DNA of 64,000 nt from Cloeon dipterum (Eukaryota; Arthropoda; Insecta; Ephemeroptera; Baetidae): the NCBI RefSeq assembly GCF_949628265.1, contig NC_088786.1:32819681-32883680 (forward strand), in the 5' to 3' direction. A program made the position numbers and the translations under genes. Positions 12,000-22,553 of the stretch are shown piece after piece (position 1 is the first letter of the stretch; each line of letters starts with the position of its first letter). The notes beneath the pieces are model-generated. The model did not search any database. It was not told where the DNA came from and saw only the letters and a program-made list of their open reading frames with translations.

Positions 12000-12890
12000 G
12001 AATTCGAGTGTGGTCAAAGCGTGATCACTAAACTTGATCACTCATATTTTACTTTTATGTCTTTTGTGATTTAATAGAAATTCCCACATATGTTGATAAA
12101 TCCATGGGCACCTAGTTTAATTAATTTTTGGAACCAACTCAGACCTAGGTAATTATATCTTTAACAAGTACGTTTATGAGCATTTATGACCACCTGTTTT
12201 TATTTAATATTTTATTAATAATAAAATATTGCTTAAAATCACAAAAATTGCAGAACAAAAATAATTAAATATTATGATGCACAGATTTTTAGTAAAAATA
12301 AACTTAAAATTGTTTTAATTTTTTAAAATTCATCAATATTTTGATAAAATTATTAATATTAAAAAAATTATTAAAAATTTCTTAAATAAACTGTAAACAT
12401 TATTACACTTTAATGTTTTTAACAATGTTTTCTAGATTTTTGTGAGATGTTGAATGTTGAAACAGCAAACAATACCTATAGGAATGAAAAACTTATTAAA
12501 TTAAACACGCTAGTGTGTACAGTAGACACAATAAAAGCAGACGTACACAACCTGATATTTTGTGGCTTCATATTTCATAAAGCGTTACAGTGTATTTTTA
12601 TCACAGTTCAAAAAATAGTAAAAGGCAAGAGGCATATCACAGTTGATACCAATAGAGGGCCATTCGTCACAGTTGTGTGATGCTGTTTTTTTCAAAAAAA
12701 TAAGTGAACGCCATGGCAGGCATGTTTGTTTGTGAAAAAGGCCGGCTTCCTGTTCTGGTCAACCATTGCAGGGGTGGCAAAAACTAAAGGGTTTATTTGG
12801 GAATTTTTAAAAAGCTGATTCTAAATGAATTTATAATTATAATTTACTGTGTGCTATATTAGAAAGAAGGAGAAATGTATTCAAGATTGT
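12000..12890. other. AT-rich intergenic DNA, no gene
   Basis: Very AT-rich sequence with short open frames only. One 77-codon frame (12447-12680) lies in low-complexity DNA and resembles no family I know. Confidence 0.5.
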
Positions 12891-13535
12891 GCTGAAAACC
12901 TCCAGAAGTTTCCCCCATATCTCCTATCTCAAAATGTACTTAAATTAACAACATTAATTAGCTGACTAATTGTGTCCTCAATTCATCGATATTACAATTT
13001 ACAATAAACTCTGACAATAAAGGCAAACCCAATTTCACCCTTATTAGTAATGCACAGCAATAAATATGATTCAAATAAAACTTTACTTCGCGACGCACTT
13101 TATGGCCAGCCGTTTAGGCCGGTCCCTGTTCACTCAGTCATTCTTAGCCTATGCCATCAGTTTGGAACAAGACCGAAGAATGAATGAATGAAGCAGGTGC
13201 CGTCGGAGTTGAAGCGAGTTGTTGTCCACTCTGTCATTCTGAACATAGGGCTTCGTCCCCGGTCTTGTTGCAAGCTGATGGCCAAGGCTCAGAATGACTG
13301 AGTGAACAGAGACCGGCCTAAACGGCTGGCCATAAAGTGCGTCGCGAAGTAGAGTTTTATTTGAATCATATTTATTGCTGTGCATTGCTAATAAGGGTGA
13401 AATTGGGTTTGCCTTTATTGTCAGAGTTTATTGTAAATTGTAATATCGATGAATTGAGGACACAATTAGTCTGCTAATTAATGTTGTTAATTTAAGTACA
13501 TTTTGAGATGGGGGAACCTTCTGGAGGTTTTCAGC
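12891..13535. mobile_element. Long-armed foldback element (about 280-bp inverted arms)
   Basis: The left arm (12891-about 13174) and right arm (about 13259-13535) are near-perfect reverse complements. For example, GCTGAAAACCTCCAGAAG at the left end mirrors CTTCTGGAGGTTTTCAGC at the right. TGGCCAGCCGTTTAGGCCGG mirrors CCGGCCTAAACGGCTGGCCA. The loop is about 84 bp and itself contains CGAAG/CTTCG. No transposase frame is present. The right flank up to about 13613 is also shared with the single-arm copy at 43.6-43.95 kb, so the repeat unit extends beyond the palindrome. It is either a non-autonomous foldback transposon or a head-to-head insertion of two copies. Confidence 0.85.
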
Positions 13536-13613
13536 GCCATCTTAAGTGGGGGTGAGAAATCACACGAGCACAGGGTGCACTAGCACAAAGTGGGGGAGAG
13601 AGTCAGAGCCACC
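13536..13613 (+). repeat. Right-hand extension of the foldback repeat unit
   Basis: This sequence (CATCTTAAGTGGGGGTGAGAA, then CACTAGCACAAAGTGGGGGA) is repeated after the homologous arm at 43865-43955 but is not mirrored on the left side of the foldback. It is therefore part of the mobile repeat unit, not of the palindrome. Confidence 0.7.
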
Positions 13614-13700
13614 ACAATTTCATGAATTTAGACAAAGAGCATGCGTTAAAAAAATTCTGAAATATTAAAAAAGATGAAAATGAGATTAATAATGTAATTC

Positions 13701-14123
13701 ACCAGTTGCATAAACCCTAAGTGTTCGAAGCCGCCAACAGATGGCGCCACCGTAGACTTTCGATTTTAAGGCACTTCCGCTGCGATTTCAGACTCAATCT
13801 AGCTACTGTGCATTCTTCAATTAATTTGCTAATTTTTGACGTTCTGAAAACCAAAATCGGTTCAGCCAATCGCCGTAGAATCGTGAAAAAATATTTTTTG
13901 AAATAAAAAAAAATTTTCCAACGTTTCTAGCGCGAATGGCTGAACCGATTTTGGTTTTCAGAACGTCAAAAAAAAGAAAATTAATTAAAAAAGCAAAATA
14001 GCTAGATTGAGTCTGAAATCGCAGCGGAAATGCCTTAAAACCGCTTAAAACAAAATTTTTAAGAGTGTCTGTGGTTGCACCATCTGTTGGCGGCTTTAAT
14101 AGCTAAGGGTTTATGCAACTGGT
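13701..14123. mobile_element. Foldback MITE, ACCAGTTGCATAAACCC family, copy 1
   Basis: Perfect 18-bp ends (ACCAGTTGCATAAACCCT and its reverse complement) bound a 423-bp palindromic element. Inner mirrored blocks are GCCGCCAACAGATGG / CATCTGTTGGCGGC, TCAGACTCAATCTAGC / GCTAGATTGAGTCTGA and CCAAAATCGGTTCAGCCA / TGGCTGAACCGATTTTGG. A near-identical copy lies at 57.1-57.5 kb, with degraded relatives at 27.2-27.5 and 60.56-60.92 kb. There is no coding capacity, so it must be mobilised in trans. Confidence 0.88.
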
Positions 14124-17100
14124 CATAATATAATTTTCCTATCATTTATCTATTTTCAAAACTTTTGATTCTCTTATAATTGTTTTTGCAATAAAGGTAA
14201 CCTTTCCGCAATTCCAATCTGGATTCGGAGTAGTCTTTTCATAATTTTGAGACCTTGCAAAGTTAAAATTAAAGTATAAAAAAATGAAATTGGAGTTTGA
14301 AACTCTGGAACAAAATTTAAAGCAATAATTTGTTATAAGTAATTGAAAGTCGCCTTTATAGCATCCTAAATAAAAACGATTTTAAAACATGGAATATGGT
14401 AAATATGATTGGATAATTATTTTACTGTATTTTAACTTTTATCAAGTAAAAGTTGTTGAGAAGTTATTTATTCTATTTTTTTTTTTTGTAATTTAGGCCT
14501 CAGAAGCGTCATAATCAACTAAATACTATAAGCGGAAAAGCTCCTGTTGCTGCGCGTCTGTGTGGATACCTTCAGAACTTGGCCGCGACCGCATCGCATA
14601 TTATTCCTTTTCCTTGTTTGCCAATATCGATGTTTGTTTTCTGTTTCGATGGTGGGCGGCCCACTTTTGGGAGGCACACAGGGGGAAGAGGAGGAGAGAG
14701 AGAGTGTGTGTTGTGTGTGTGTATATCTAAGAAATTCTATCAGCCATAGACTCTCATCTCGTGTGTGCGAACATTATTTGGATTATATTCGCCAAGCAGC
14801 GCCATCCGAGCAGAGAATAAAAAAAAGAAGGAAAATAAAAGCACGTGCATAGAAATGAAGATTTCCTCTCTCTTCCAGCCGTAGCAGAGCGCAGCTCTTT
14901 ATTTCATTTCAATCCTTCTTTTCTTTTCATCTCGTTGCTCTCGCGTGCATTGTCTTCCCGAGGTTTGGGGGGAGGAAAGTGCTTTGTCATACTTGGTGCA
15001 ACCCTCAAGGCCCCTTCAGCACACAAGAGCGCTCTCGAATTTGCAAGAAACACCAGCAACCTCTCTCGTTATCCCGAAATATCAGAACTTCAAAGCCTTC
15101 TTCGTTGCAAAATTTAAATTTTTAATAAATCGAATTTTATTGCTGTTAAAATACAGCAATTTTATTTTTTTATGAAATAAAACCTCAGTTTAATATAAAT
15201 ACAGTTTTGTTCTGACGTTATGTAAAGAACGCAAAAATTTTTATACGAGCGCAGTATAAATAGCGAAATTCAAATATTGCCCTTGAGCGCATAATCCATG
15301 ACGCACCTCTCGAAATTCTCTGCTTGCAAAAATTTCGTTTGCCTGCCGATTTGATCGATATCAGCAAACCCGTTGTGGACTGCCATCTGTCTAGCTTGGC
15401 TGAAAACTCGCGGCTTTCGCGCGCTGACAGTTTGAAAGTTTTTCTTCTCTTCGCGGGCGCCGCGAGACTTTATACGCACCGGGGCCTGAAATGGATTTTA
15501 ACGGGGCTAAAATTAGAGCTCCGCCGCCAGCAGTTGGAGGAGCGAAACTATTCACTCGAGCCATGGTCACCTCGCACCTACTTTGATTTTCAATTAAGTT
15601 TCAGGCATGAAAGGTGAGCTGAAATATCAATTTTTTGCATTTTACGCGGAAGTAAGAGTTTTACTTTTTCACGCTTATTTTGAATTATCAAGAAAAGCTT
15701 TTTAATTTCCCAAAGTAAAATGTAGATTGTTTTATTTACTCGGTTGAAAGCTTAAATATGGTTTGATATGCTAAAACAAACACCACCAACAATATAAATT
15801 ATCGTCGCACGGCTCTTCTGCGCAAGCGGCGGTAAAAACATGCGGGAGCAACCAAAGTTCACACTATATATCTCATTCAGTCGCTTTAATGCTTTGAGAC
15901 GGTGCTTTTGTGGTTTCCTTCTTTCGGCGTACACAAGCGAACACTTGGCAGAAAATTTGAATACACAGCGAAATGACGTGACGAAATGATGCTTATTGAA
16001 GGTAAAGTAATTATTTCGGGAAGCGAACCGCGTCACAGAGAAGTTGGCGCTTGTTTTGTCAGGCAGTGAACAAACACCATCGAAATGATTTTAGTCTTTA
16101 GTCGGCCGAATAATCTTATCTCTCGCTTGACCAATATGCGACGAAATTATTATGTTTCAATAAACGGCAGTACATCGACAGCCGCCTCTGAGTGCTTTCT
16201 TGCCTTTCCTTTAAGGGTCGAGCTTTTCGATCTTTTCAATGGAATTATCTGAAGGTAAATTTAATCTTCTCGGCCGTCTAAAGGAATGTTAATTTTTATT
16301 CTATCCCTCCAGCAAACATGTTTTTTCTATTGATTTCGTTATTTGTAAATTCTGTTATTGAGTCCTTTCCCAAATTATTGAAAACGGTTAAGGGAGTAAG
16401 AAAACACTGATTAAAAAATTACAGCTGGAAAGTTATGTAATTTAAAAAAAGGGCGATACAAAGATTGAAAAGTTTTATTAAGTAAAATTAACACGCCAAG
16501 ACTTTTCTTATTTTCACCAATCAAGGATTAAATTTTGTAGTATAGCTTTTTGGTGATTATGATTAGATAGTATATGATTTGTGATAACAAGATATTATTC
16601 AATTACGAAGCAACTCGGTAGCATTTTAAATATTAATAACCCAACGATAATTTTATTGATATATTATAGTTATTAAGCTCCGCAACCTCCTAAAAAACCA
16701 ATAATCACGTAGAAAACCCTGTATTGTTATGGTTTTGAATTGAAGACACGCAACACAATATGCTCAAACGTTTTTAAATATTATGCTCAATTTAAAGCCA
16801 CATTAAAAGAAACCCAATAATAATGTAACAAAATAACACGATACTCAGAATTTCACTGATGAATCACGCAGAAACTAGAATGCACCCACCATTCCTCTAC
16901 TTCTGATTTCTAGCAAAATATTCCATAAAAAATTTGTAGTTCAAATGGTCATAAAATTCTTTAGATTAAAACCTAACAATAAATTAATGATTTCAAAATA
17001 ATAATATCTCTGTTTAAATTAATTGCAGCTTTTTGGCGTCTGATTTATGAAGCTCAAAATGGTTAATTATTTTTGTATTTCAACAGAAAAAATAGCTTGA

Positions 17101-17377
17101 TGTAATCTAGAGAGCTACATTTAAATCCAACCGCAATAAATTGAAAATATTTTGTGGGGACTTCAATTCAAGTGCGAAGCGCTTGTCGATACAATATAAT
17201 ATGTTAAAAAAATAACGTTAGAGGCTCCTGAAGTCACCTCGCTGAGATAACAATTTCGAAAAAATAAAAATAGTCTTTCAAATTCGTTAGTTTATAATTA
17301 AAAAACAATATAATTAAACAGAAAACTGTGCTTTTTTTCCTTAAAAAATTGTTCATCCCGTTAACTTGTAAACAATA
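14124..17377. other. Intergenic, no gene seen
   Basis: AT-rich DNA upstream of the anoctamin gene. Open frames of 60-100 codons (for example at 14547, 14845, 15324 and, on the minus strand, 15752) have no recognisable motif. The promoter and first exon of the anoctamin gene probably lie near the right end of this stretch, but I could not fix them. Confidence 0.45.
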
Positions 17378-17548
17378 ATGCTAGATAGAATACTTTGGAC
17401 TGGTGTTCCACGTAAACATCATAAAAGTAAACACGTTGGAGCAAACGAATAAGCAAAAGTCAGAGCAGGACATACTCAGGCTTACCCTTTTGTTAATCAC
17501 GAATTGATCAAATAACAGGAATATTTGTTTGGATCGAAATTCACAGGG

Positions 17549-20500
17549 CCTAAAGAGCGAGCTAAGGGTTTGTCGTCGAATCGGCAGAAAAACACCAATG
17601 AAAAGGAAGAGCAGTGCGAGCCGGTAGAATGCAGCGTTTTGCCGCCAAAAACGACGTACCTCGTGCTCAGATTCGCTCCCGGGATCGACCCTCAGGCGCT
17701 GCAATGGCTCATCAGGAAAATCAAAACGCCCAGAGAAAAGGGTGGAGGCGAACTGCTGCTCAAACGACAGCCTAGCTGTGACGAAAAGAAGGTGCGCCGA
17801 TAACAAATCGCAATTGTTTTATGTGGAATAATTATATATTATGCCACCTGCTAGGGTGCCGTCCTGCACGTGTCCGCCAGTGCCGAGCGAATTTCAGAGG
17901 CGGCTGAACACCTTGATCTCAGGCTTATTGGCCAAAACGTGAGTTTTTTCTGCTTCGAGTGCAAATAAATGTCTTATCTATAGAAAAAAGGAGCCGTTGA
18001 GTTCGTCAGAACGAAGGTTCATCGTCCTCCACGAACTGATGCAGGGAATCAGGGCGCTCCCTGAGGACCACCATGTACCTGGATACCCTACGGCGAGGCT
18101 TTACAATGGACAGTCAATAGGTTTGTTTAGTGGCAAATATTTCGAAAATAATTTATAAAAAAAATTTGCAGTTGAAGTTTTCCACGATGTGGGGCTTTTA
18201 GAAAGCTTCTACCCGTTGCACAATAAAGAAAATTTGCGGCGCCTCAGAAAACTTTGGTATTGCAACTTTTTTCAGCACCAGCCCATAGGTACAAAGAAAC
18301 TTTAAATTAATTGCTCTAAATATAAATTGAGTTAATCCTACAACCAGATGAAATTCGCGCTTACTTTGGTGATGCAATCGCCATGTACTTCAGCTTCCTT
18401 GGCTTTTACACGACTGCACTGCTGTTCCCGATGCTGCTCGGCTTGATTCAGATGTGGTTTTCTGGACCAGACTCATTGCTGCCTGCCTTTTTCACCATTT
18501 TGAACTCTTTCTGGGTTATTCTCTTTTTAGTGGTGAGTGGAGCAACATAATTTCAGTTGTAAAATCATCACGAAATTATTTATTGGGCAGCTGTGGAAGC
18601 GGCACAGCAACTGTTTGGCGTATTCCTGGAACACGATCAAAATGACCGGACTCGATGATGAGCCACGGGCTAGTTTCCGCGGCGAAATGGGCGAGGACCG
18701 CGTGACTGGTAGGATATTGCCTCAGTATCCGAGGTGGAAATCGTTTGTCAAGGTAAATTTAAAAAAAAAGACCAAACAAATTATTGAAATGATGCAAGTT
18801 GTCTAATTTATACTAATTATATTTTTTCTCTGGGGCGACGATAGATGTATCTAGTCTCTTGGCCGATTGCATTGGTTTGCGCCTCCATAGCCTTTTACAT
18901 TATGCTCGCCTCGTTTTGGGCTGAGCAAACAATTTTAGTCTGGGGGACGATGCAGGTATAATTTTATTTGTATGCATGTAAAAGTGCACGAACTTAAACT
19001 TGAATCATATATATAACAGGAAGATGGCACTCAAATGAAGCCCGATTACGCGGTGCAAGCTTTGGTTATGATTCCCAGCATTGTGTACACAGCTCTAGTC
19101 TTTTTGATGAATTATTACTACAGAAAATTAGCAACTCGACTGACAGAATGGGGTAAATTAAACAAAAGGATTTTATTTGAGCATTATTTTGATAATTTTT
19201 GGTCACTGTAGAAAACCACAGGACTCAATCACAGTTCGACCGGCACAGAGTTCTGAAGCTGGTCGTTTTCGAGTTTGTCAACAACTTCATGGCCTTGTTT
19301 TATATCGCCTTTGTTTACCAAGACTTAGAAATGCTGCGCTATGTAAGCCTAACATTCTTTCCTTTACACCAATGATGAATTTAATCGTGTTTCTGGTCTT
19401 GCATTTTTTTACAGCAAATTGCCCTGATGTTGATCTTGCTGCAATTTTTGAACCACTTCCAAGAGGCCATCATTCCCTATTTCCTGCTCAAGCACGCACG
19501 CAAGGTAAAGGAGGCGCATCTCAACGGCGTAATTTTCTTCCTTAGTTTCTTTGTTATAAAGGCAGCCACTCGCAGCCCTAACCAGAGGCTAAGAGCAAAA
19601 GTTTTGGTGATAATAGTTGAGTGTCTCGTTAGATCGTTTCCAAATTAATAAATATGTAGTGAGGAATGTAAGCTAAAGAGTTAGGTTTGTGGTAGATCGG
19701 ATGATTTTGCAGCTTGTGCATTGTTTTGGAAGCATTTTTTAGCATGCTTGTATTCGTAGATTGAATAATTTTTGTTCTTCCTTCTTGTTGAGCTAAAGTT
19801 GCTTTTTTAAATTACGTAGTTCAGCAAATTGTTCGGTGGCACAGAAAAGAAGAAGAAGGACCACGACTCGGACGCTTCCTCTTCAGAAGACGATGCGACA
19901 AAACCGCTCATTCCTGCCGAGGACCGCACTGGAGCTCGGCTAAGGAGGCGTCAGAACAGTATAAGCCTCGATTCAAAGTCGAGATCAGGGTTCTTCTCCG
20001 TGCTTAGTGATATCCCTGAGCTTGACGACGAAACGATTGCACGCCAAACGGTTGATGAAGGCGAAAGAGACGAATACGAGGTGAAATAAATGATTATTAA
20101 TTAACTCAATTGAATCTAACAAAATGAAATCAGAGCACCTACGATGATTATTTGGAACTGTTCATCCAATTTGGCTACGTGATTCTCTTCTCATCTGTCT
20201 ACCCAGCTGCCGCCCTTTGCGCGGTGATTAACAACGTGCTTGAAGTCAGGGCAGATGCTTTCAAACTGTGCCGGGTCACTAGACGACCTATTCCAAAAAG
20301 GGTCAAAGATGTGGGTGCGTGGCAAGTAAGTGTCGATAGTATTTTTTCTAACTTTTATATGCTACGAAACTTTTTGAAAATTTAATTACGTGTTTTCTAA
20401 ATATTAATTTTATAAGTTTCTTTGAATTCACTTCAATGAAGAAAAATATAATTATTTAAAAAAGTACCTGTGATCCTTACCAGTTTTAATCTAATTCCGA

Positions 20501-20824
20501 AGAAATCCAATTCCGTAAAATTTACCCAAATTATTTTAATGGCTCGTGAATTTATCAAATCATTTGCAGCGAGCGTTTGAAGCAGTAGGCGTCATTTCGA
20601 TTTGCACCAACTGCGCACTGCTATACTTGCTACCAGGTCTCAGGGAGAGCTTGGCCCCTGGGGCCAGCGAACTGAACTGGGCGCTGGCCGCCGGAACCCT
20701 GGAGCACGCACTCATCGGACTGGGCCTGCTCTTGTACCTTGCGGTTCCTTCACAGCCGGAATGGGTCAGGGTTGCCCTCGCCAGACACAACTTCCAGTCC
20801 ACCAGGGCCCTCAAACTCGGCTGA
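17549..20824 (+). CDS. Anoctamin-10-like TMEM16 family membrane protein (first exon unresolved)
   Basis: Multi-pass membrane protein of the TMEM16 family, which comprises Ca-activated channels and lipid scramblases; ANO10 members are mainly intracellular. Exons: 17549-17791, 17855-17938, 17991-18120, 18172-18288, 18348-18532, 18591-18752, 18845-18955, 19020-19152, 19212-19342, 19415-19504, 19820-20080, 20134-20325, 20570-20824. About 698 codons, compared with about 660 in vertebrate ANO10. Hallmarks in order: [71 protein letters not shown]-like turn [79 protein letters not shown]. The loop between KHARK and TYDDYLELF is expanded, acidic and serine-rich. The first listed exon has no in-frame ATG. 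A phase-compatible candidate start exon is 17378-17402. The acceptor at 17990 is weak, but it is the one that keeps the frame. Closest fly relative by family: Axs. Confidence 0.9.
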
Positions 20825-21045
20825 TTCAATTGTGATGGACTCTTTATTTAGCTTTAGTGCTCAATTAAATACGTTTTGTGCCAAACTGAGTGATTATTGT
20901 TTTACTAATTGTGAGCCAATGAATGATTAAATTAGACTTGATATTTCCATCGCCTTTCCACTATTATTTTATTTATTATTTATGAAAAATTCATTATTTC
21001 CCCATTACTATTTTAAAAATCATTTTTAATAGATTTTGCAATCAG

Positions 21046-21051
21046 AATAAA
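21046..21051 (+). terminator. Polyadenylation signal AATAAA of the anoctamin gene
   Basis: The canonical hexamer lies about 220 bp past the stop codon, in AT-rich DNA. It is the first good AATAAA after the coding sequence. Confidence 0.5.
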
Positions 21052-21727
21052 CGTTTTTTCAATCCCACATACAACACAAATTTTGAGGTAAAAGTAAAAA
21101 ATCGAGGTTTTTCGCTAATAGGGGTACGTAAAAATTCGCGCAGTTGAAGATCGCTACAATTAGGAAGAAAATCTTTTGATTAAAATGATTGATACATTGT
21201 CAACCCCTGGTCAAGCCATATATGAATATAGAATCATCGTTCGTACACTTCGAAGTGTCGCCCCAAGTGGCATTAGCGTTGTCCTAAAAATGAGACCTAG
21301 CGGGGCACCCAACTATTTTGTCTAGTAAAGATCTCCAATAATCGTTGTAGGCGAAGTAGATCTTACTTAAATGTGGTATTTCGGTCAAAAGTACACAGTA
21401 CTATTATTTTGAATTATATCCAGAAACTTGAGTGAGCGGCTAAGAGGGCAGTGATAATTATAAATTGCTTAATTAGAATTAAACCTAGCCAGTTTATCTT
21501 TTTCTGACATAAAAATTAACTTTCTTCTATTCATAATAAATATATCCTATGTATTTTTGTTCCTTTTAAGCAGCCAGTGGCGTTGACGGCGAGTGTCAGG
21601 TCATTGAATTTTTGACCATTCTAAAATGACAAATAATTGTTTCTTGACCCATCAAACAATGGATTAAATCTAACAACAGCAGCATTGTTGTCCAGCCAAA
21701 AGTCACACATTGTTGTACGTCATAAAA
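21052..21727. other. Short intergenic interval before the coiled-coil gene
   Basis: No open frame of note. It should contain the promoter and 5' UTR of the intronless gene that follows. No clear TATA box or initiator could be chosen. Confidence 0.4.
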
Positions 21728-22216
21728 ATGTTCGAGAGAATGCGCAGGTGCCCTGCGTGCGTTCGCGGCGCCGACGCGAGCGGCACCGACAAGAAACGGA
21801 TAAAGCGGCAGATCAAGGAGTGCGAAAAGACGCGGCGTCGGTTGCAGCGCGACCTGACCCTGGTGCGCAAGCTGCACCGCGAGCATTTGGCCGCGCACCT
21901 CCAGGACGGCGGGCGGCAGGGCGAGGCGCTGGAGATCGACCTGCTCAGCCAGATCAGGGCGGCCGAAGTCAAAATCATCGAGTTCCAGAGGCAGGCTCAC
22001 CGTCTGAAGGAGCAACCCACCCTGACGACGCCGAAAAAGGGCGACAGACCTTTCGAGTCTGGCGATGTTGACGTCCGAGCCCGGCAGGCCCTGGTGATGA
22101 AAGAGCTGAGCACCCTTTTCGCCAACAACGTCAGGGAGAAGACGACGACTCAAAAACAGAGAAACAACAAGATTGGCGCATTCAGGGGATACTACCAGAC
22201 CTTCAAGTTTCTCTAA
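21728..22216 (+). CDS. Intronless basic coiled-coil protein, 162 residues, family unknown
   Basis: I do not recognise this protein. The ATG at 21728 has A at -3 (AAAAATG), and the frame runs open to TAA at 22214-22216. It begins MFERMRRCPACVRG with a CPAC pair. Residues about 20-97 are charged and predicted coiled coil: DKKRIKRQIKECEKTRRRLQ, then EIDLLSQIRAAEVKIIEFQR. A basic linker follows (TTPKKGD), then a second amphipathic stretch (VRARQALVMKELSTLFANN). It ends in aromatic and basic residues (RGYYQTFKFL). Coding GC is well above the flanks, which argues for selection on the frame. The leucine-rich minus-strand frame over the same bases looks like its antisense shadow. A variant poly(A) signal ATTAAA lies near 22240. 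There is no signal peptide or membrane segment, so the protein is probably intracellular. It could be a retrocopy or a lineage-specific gene. Confidence 0.6.
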   Translation: MFERMRRCPACVRGADASGTDKKRIKRQIKECEKTRRRLQRDLTLVRKLHREHLAAHLQDGGRQGEALEIDLLSQIRAAEVKIIEFQRQAHRLKEQPTLTTPKKGDRPFESGDVDVRARQALVMKELSTLFANNVREKTTTQKQRNNKIGAFRGYYQTFKFL

Positions 22217-22369
22217 CTTAAGGGATGATTTTTTTATGCATTAAATGGAAAATTTAGAAATTTTAGTTTTCTGTGCTTATTAATGTTGTTAAAAATCAAA
22301 TAATACTTGATTATTTGTAATTTTTTTCAGTTGAAATCTCAGTTTTATCTCCGTTTGAAGCGATTTGTT

Positions 22370-22553
22370 TAATTTTCCGTATTTCTAAGGAAATGTCCTG
22401 CTCAACTAGTTCCGGCTGCTGATTGCAGCCGTAATTCATGAGGATTTAACTTATCCTCAAGCCCTCAGACTTCCGACTTGGACATGAAGCTCATTAATTA
22501 AGACTGCAACTAGTTGAACAGGATATTTCTTTAAAAATTAATAAGGGAAATTA
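22370..22553. mobile_element. Small MITE-like element with about 45-bp imperfect terminal inverted repeats
   Basis: The left end, TAATTTTCCGTATTTCTAAG followed by CCTGCTCAACTAGTT, mirrors the right end, AACTAGTTGAACAGG followed by ATTAATAAGGGAAATTA. The core is about 90 bp and has no coding capacity. No second copy was found in the window. Confidence 0.6.

Noticed and set aside
20560..20829. Minus-strand 89-codon frame
   Set aside because: It is the antisense shadow of the last anoctamin exon.
21596..22153. Minus-strand 185-codon leucine-rich frame
   Set aside because: It is antisense to the coiled-coil gene; Lys/Glu codons on the plus strand read as Leu/Phe on the other. The plus frame has the better start context and composition.
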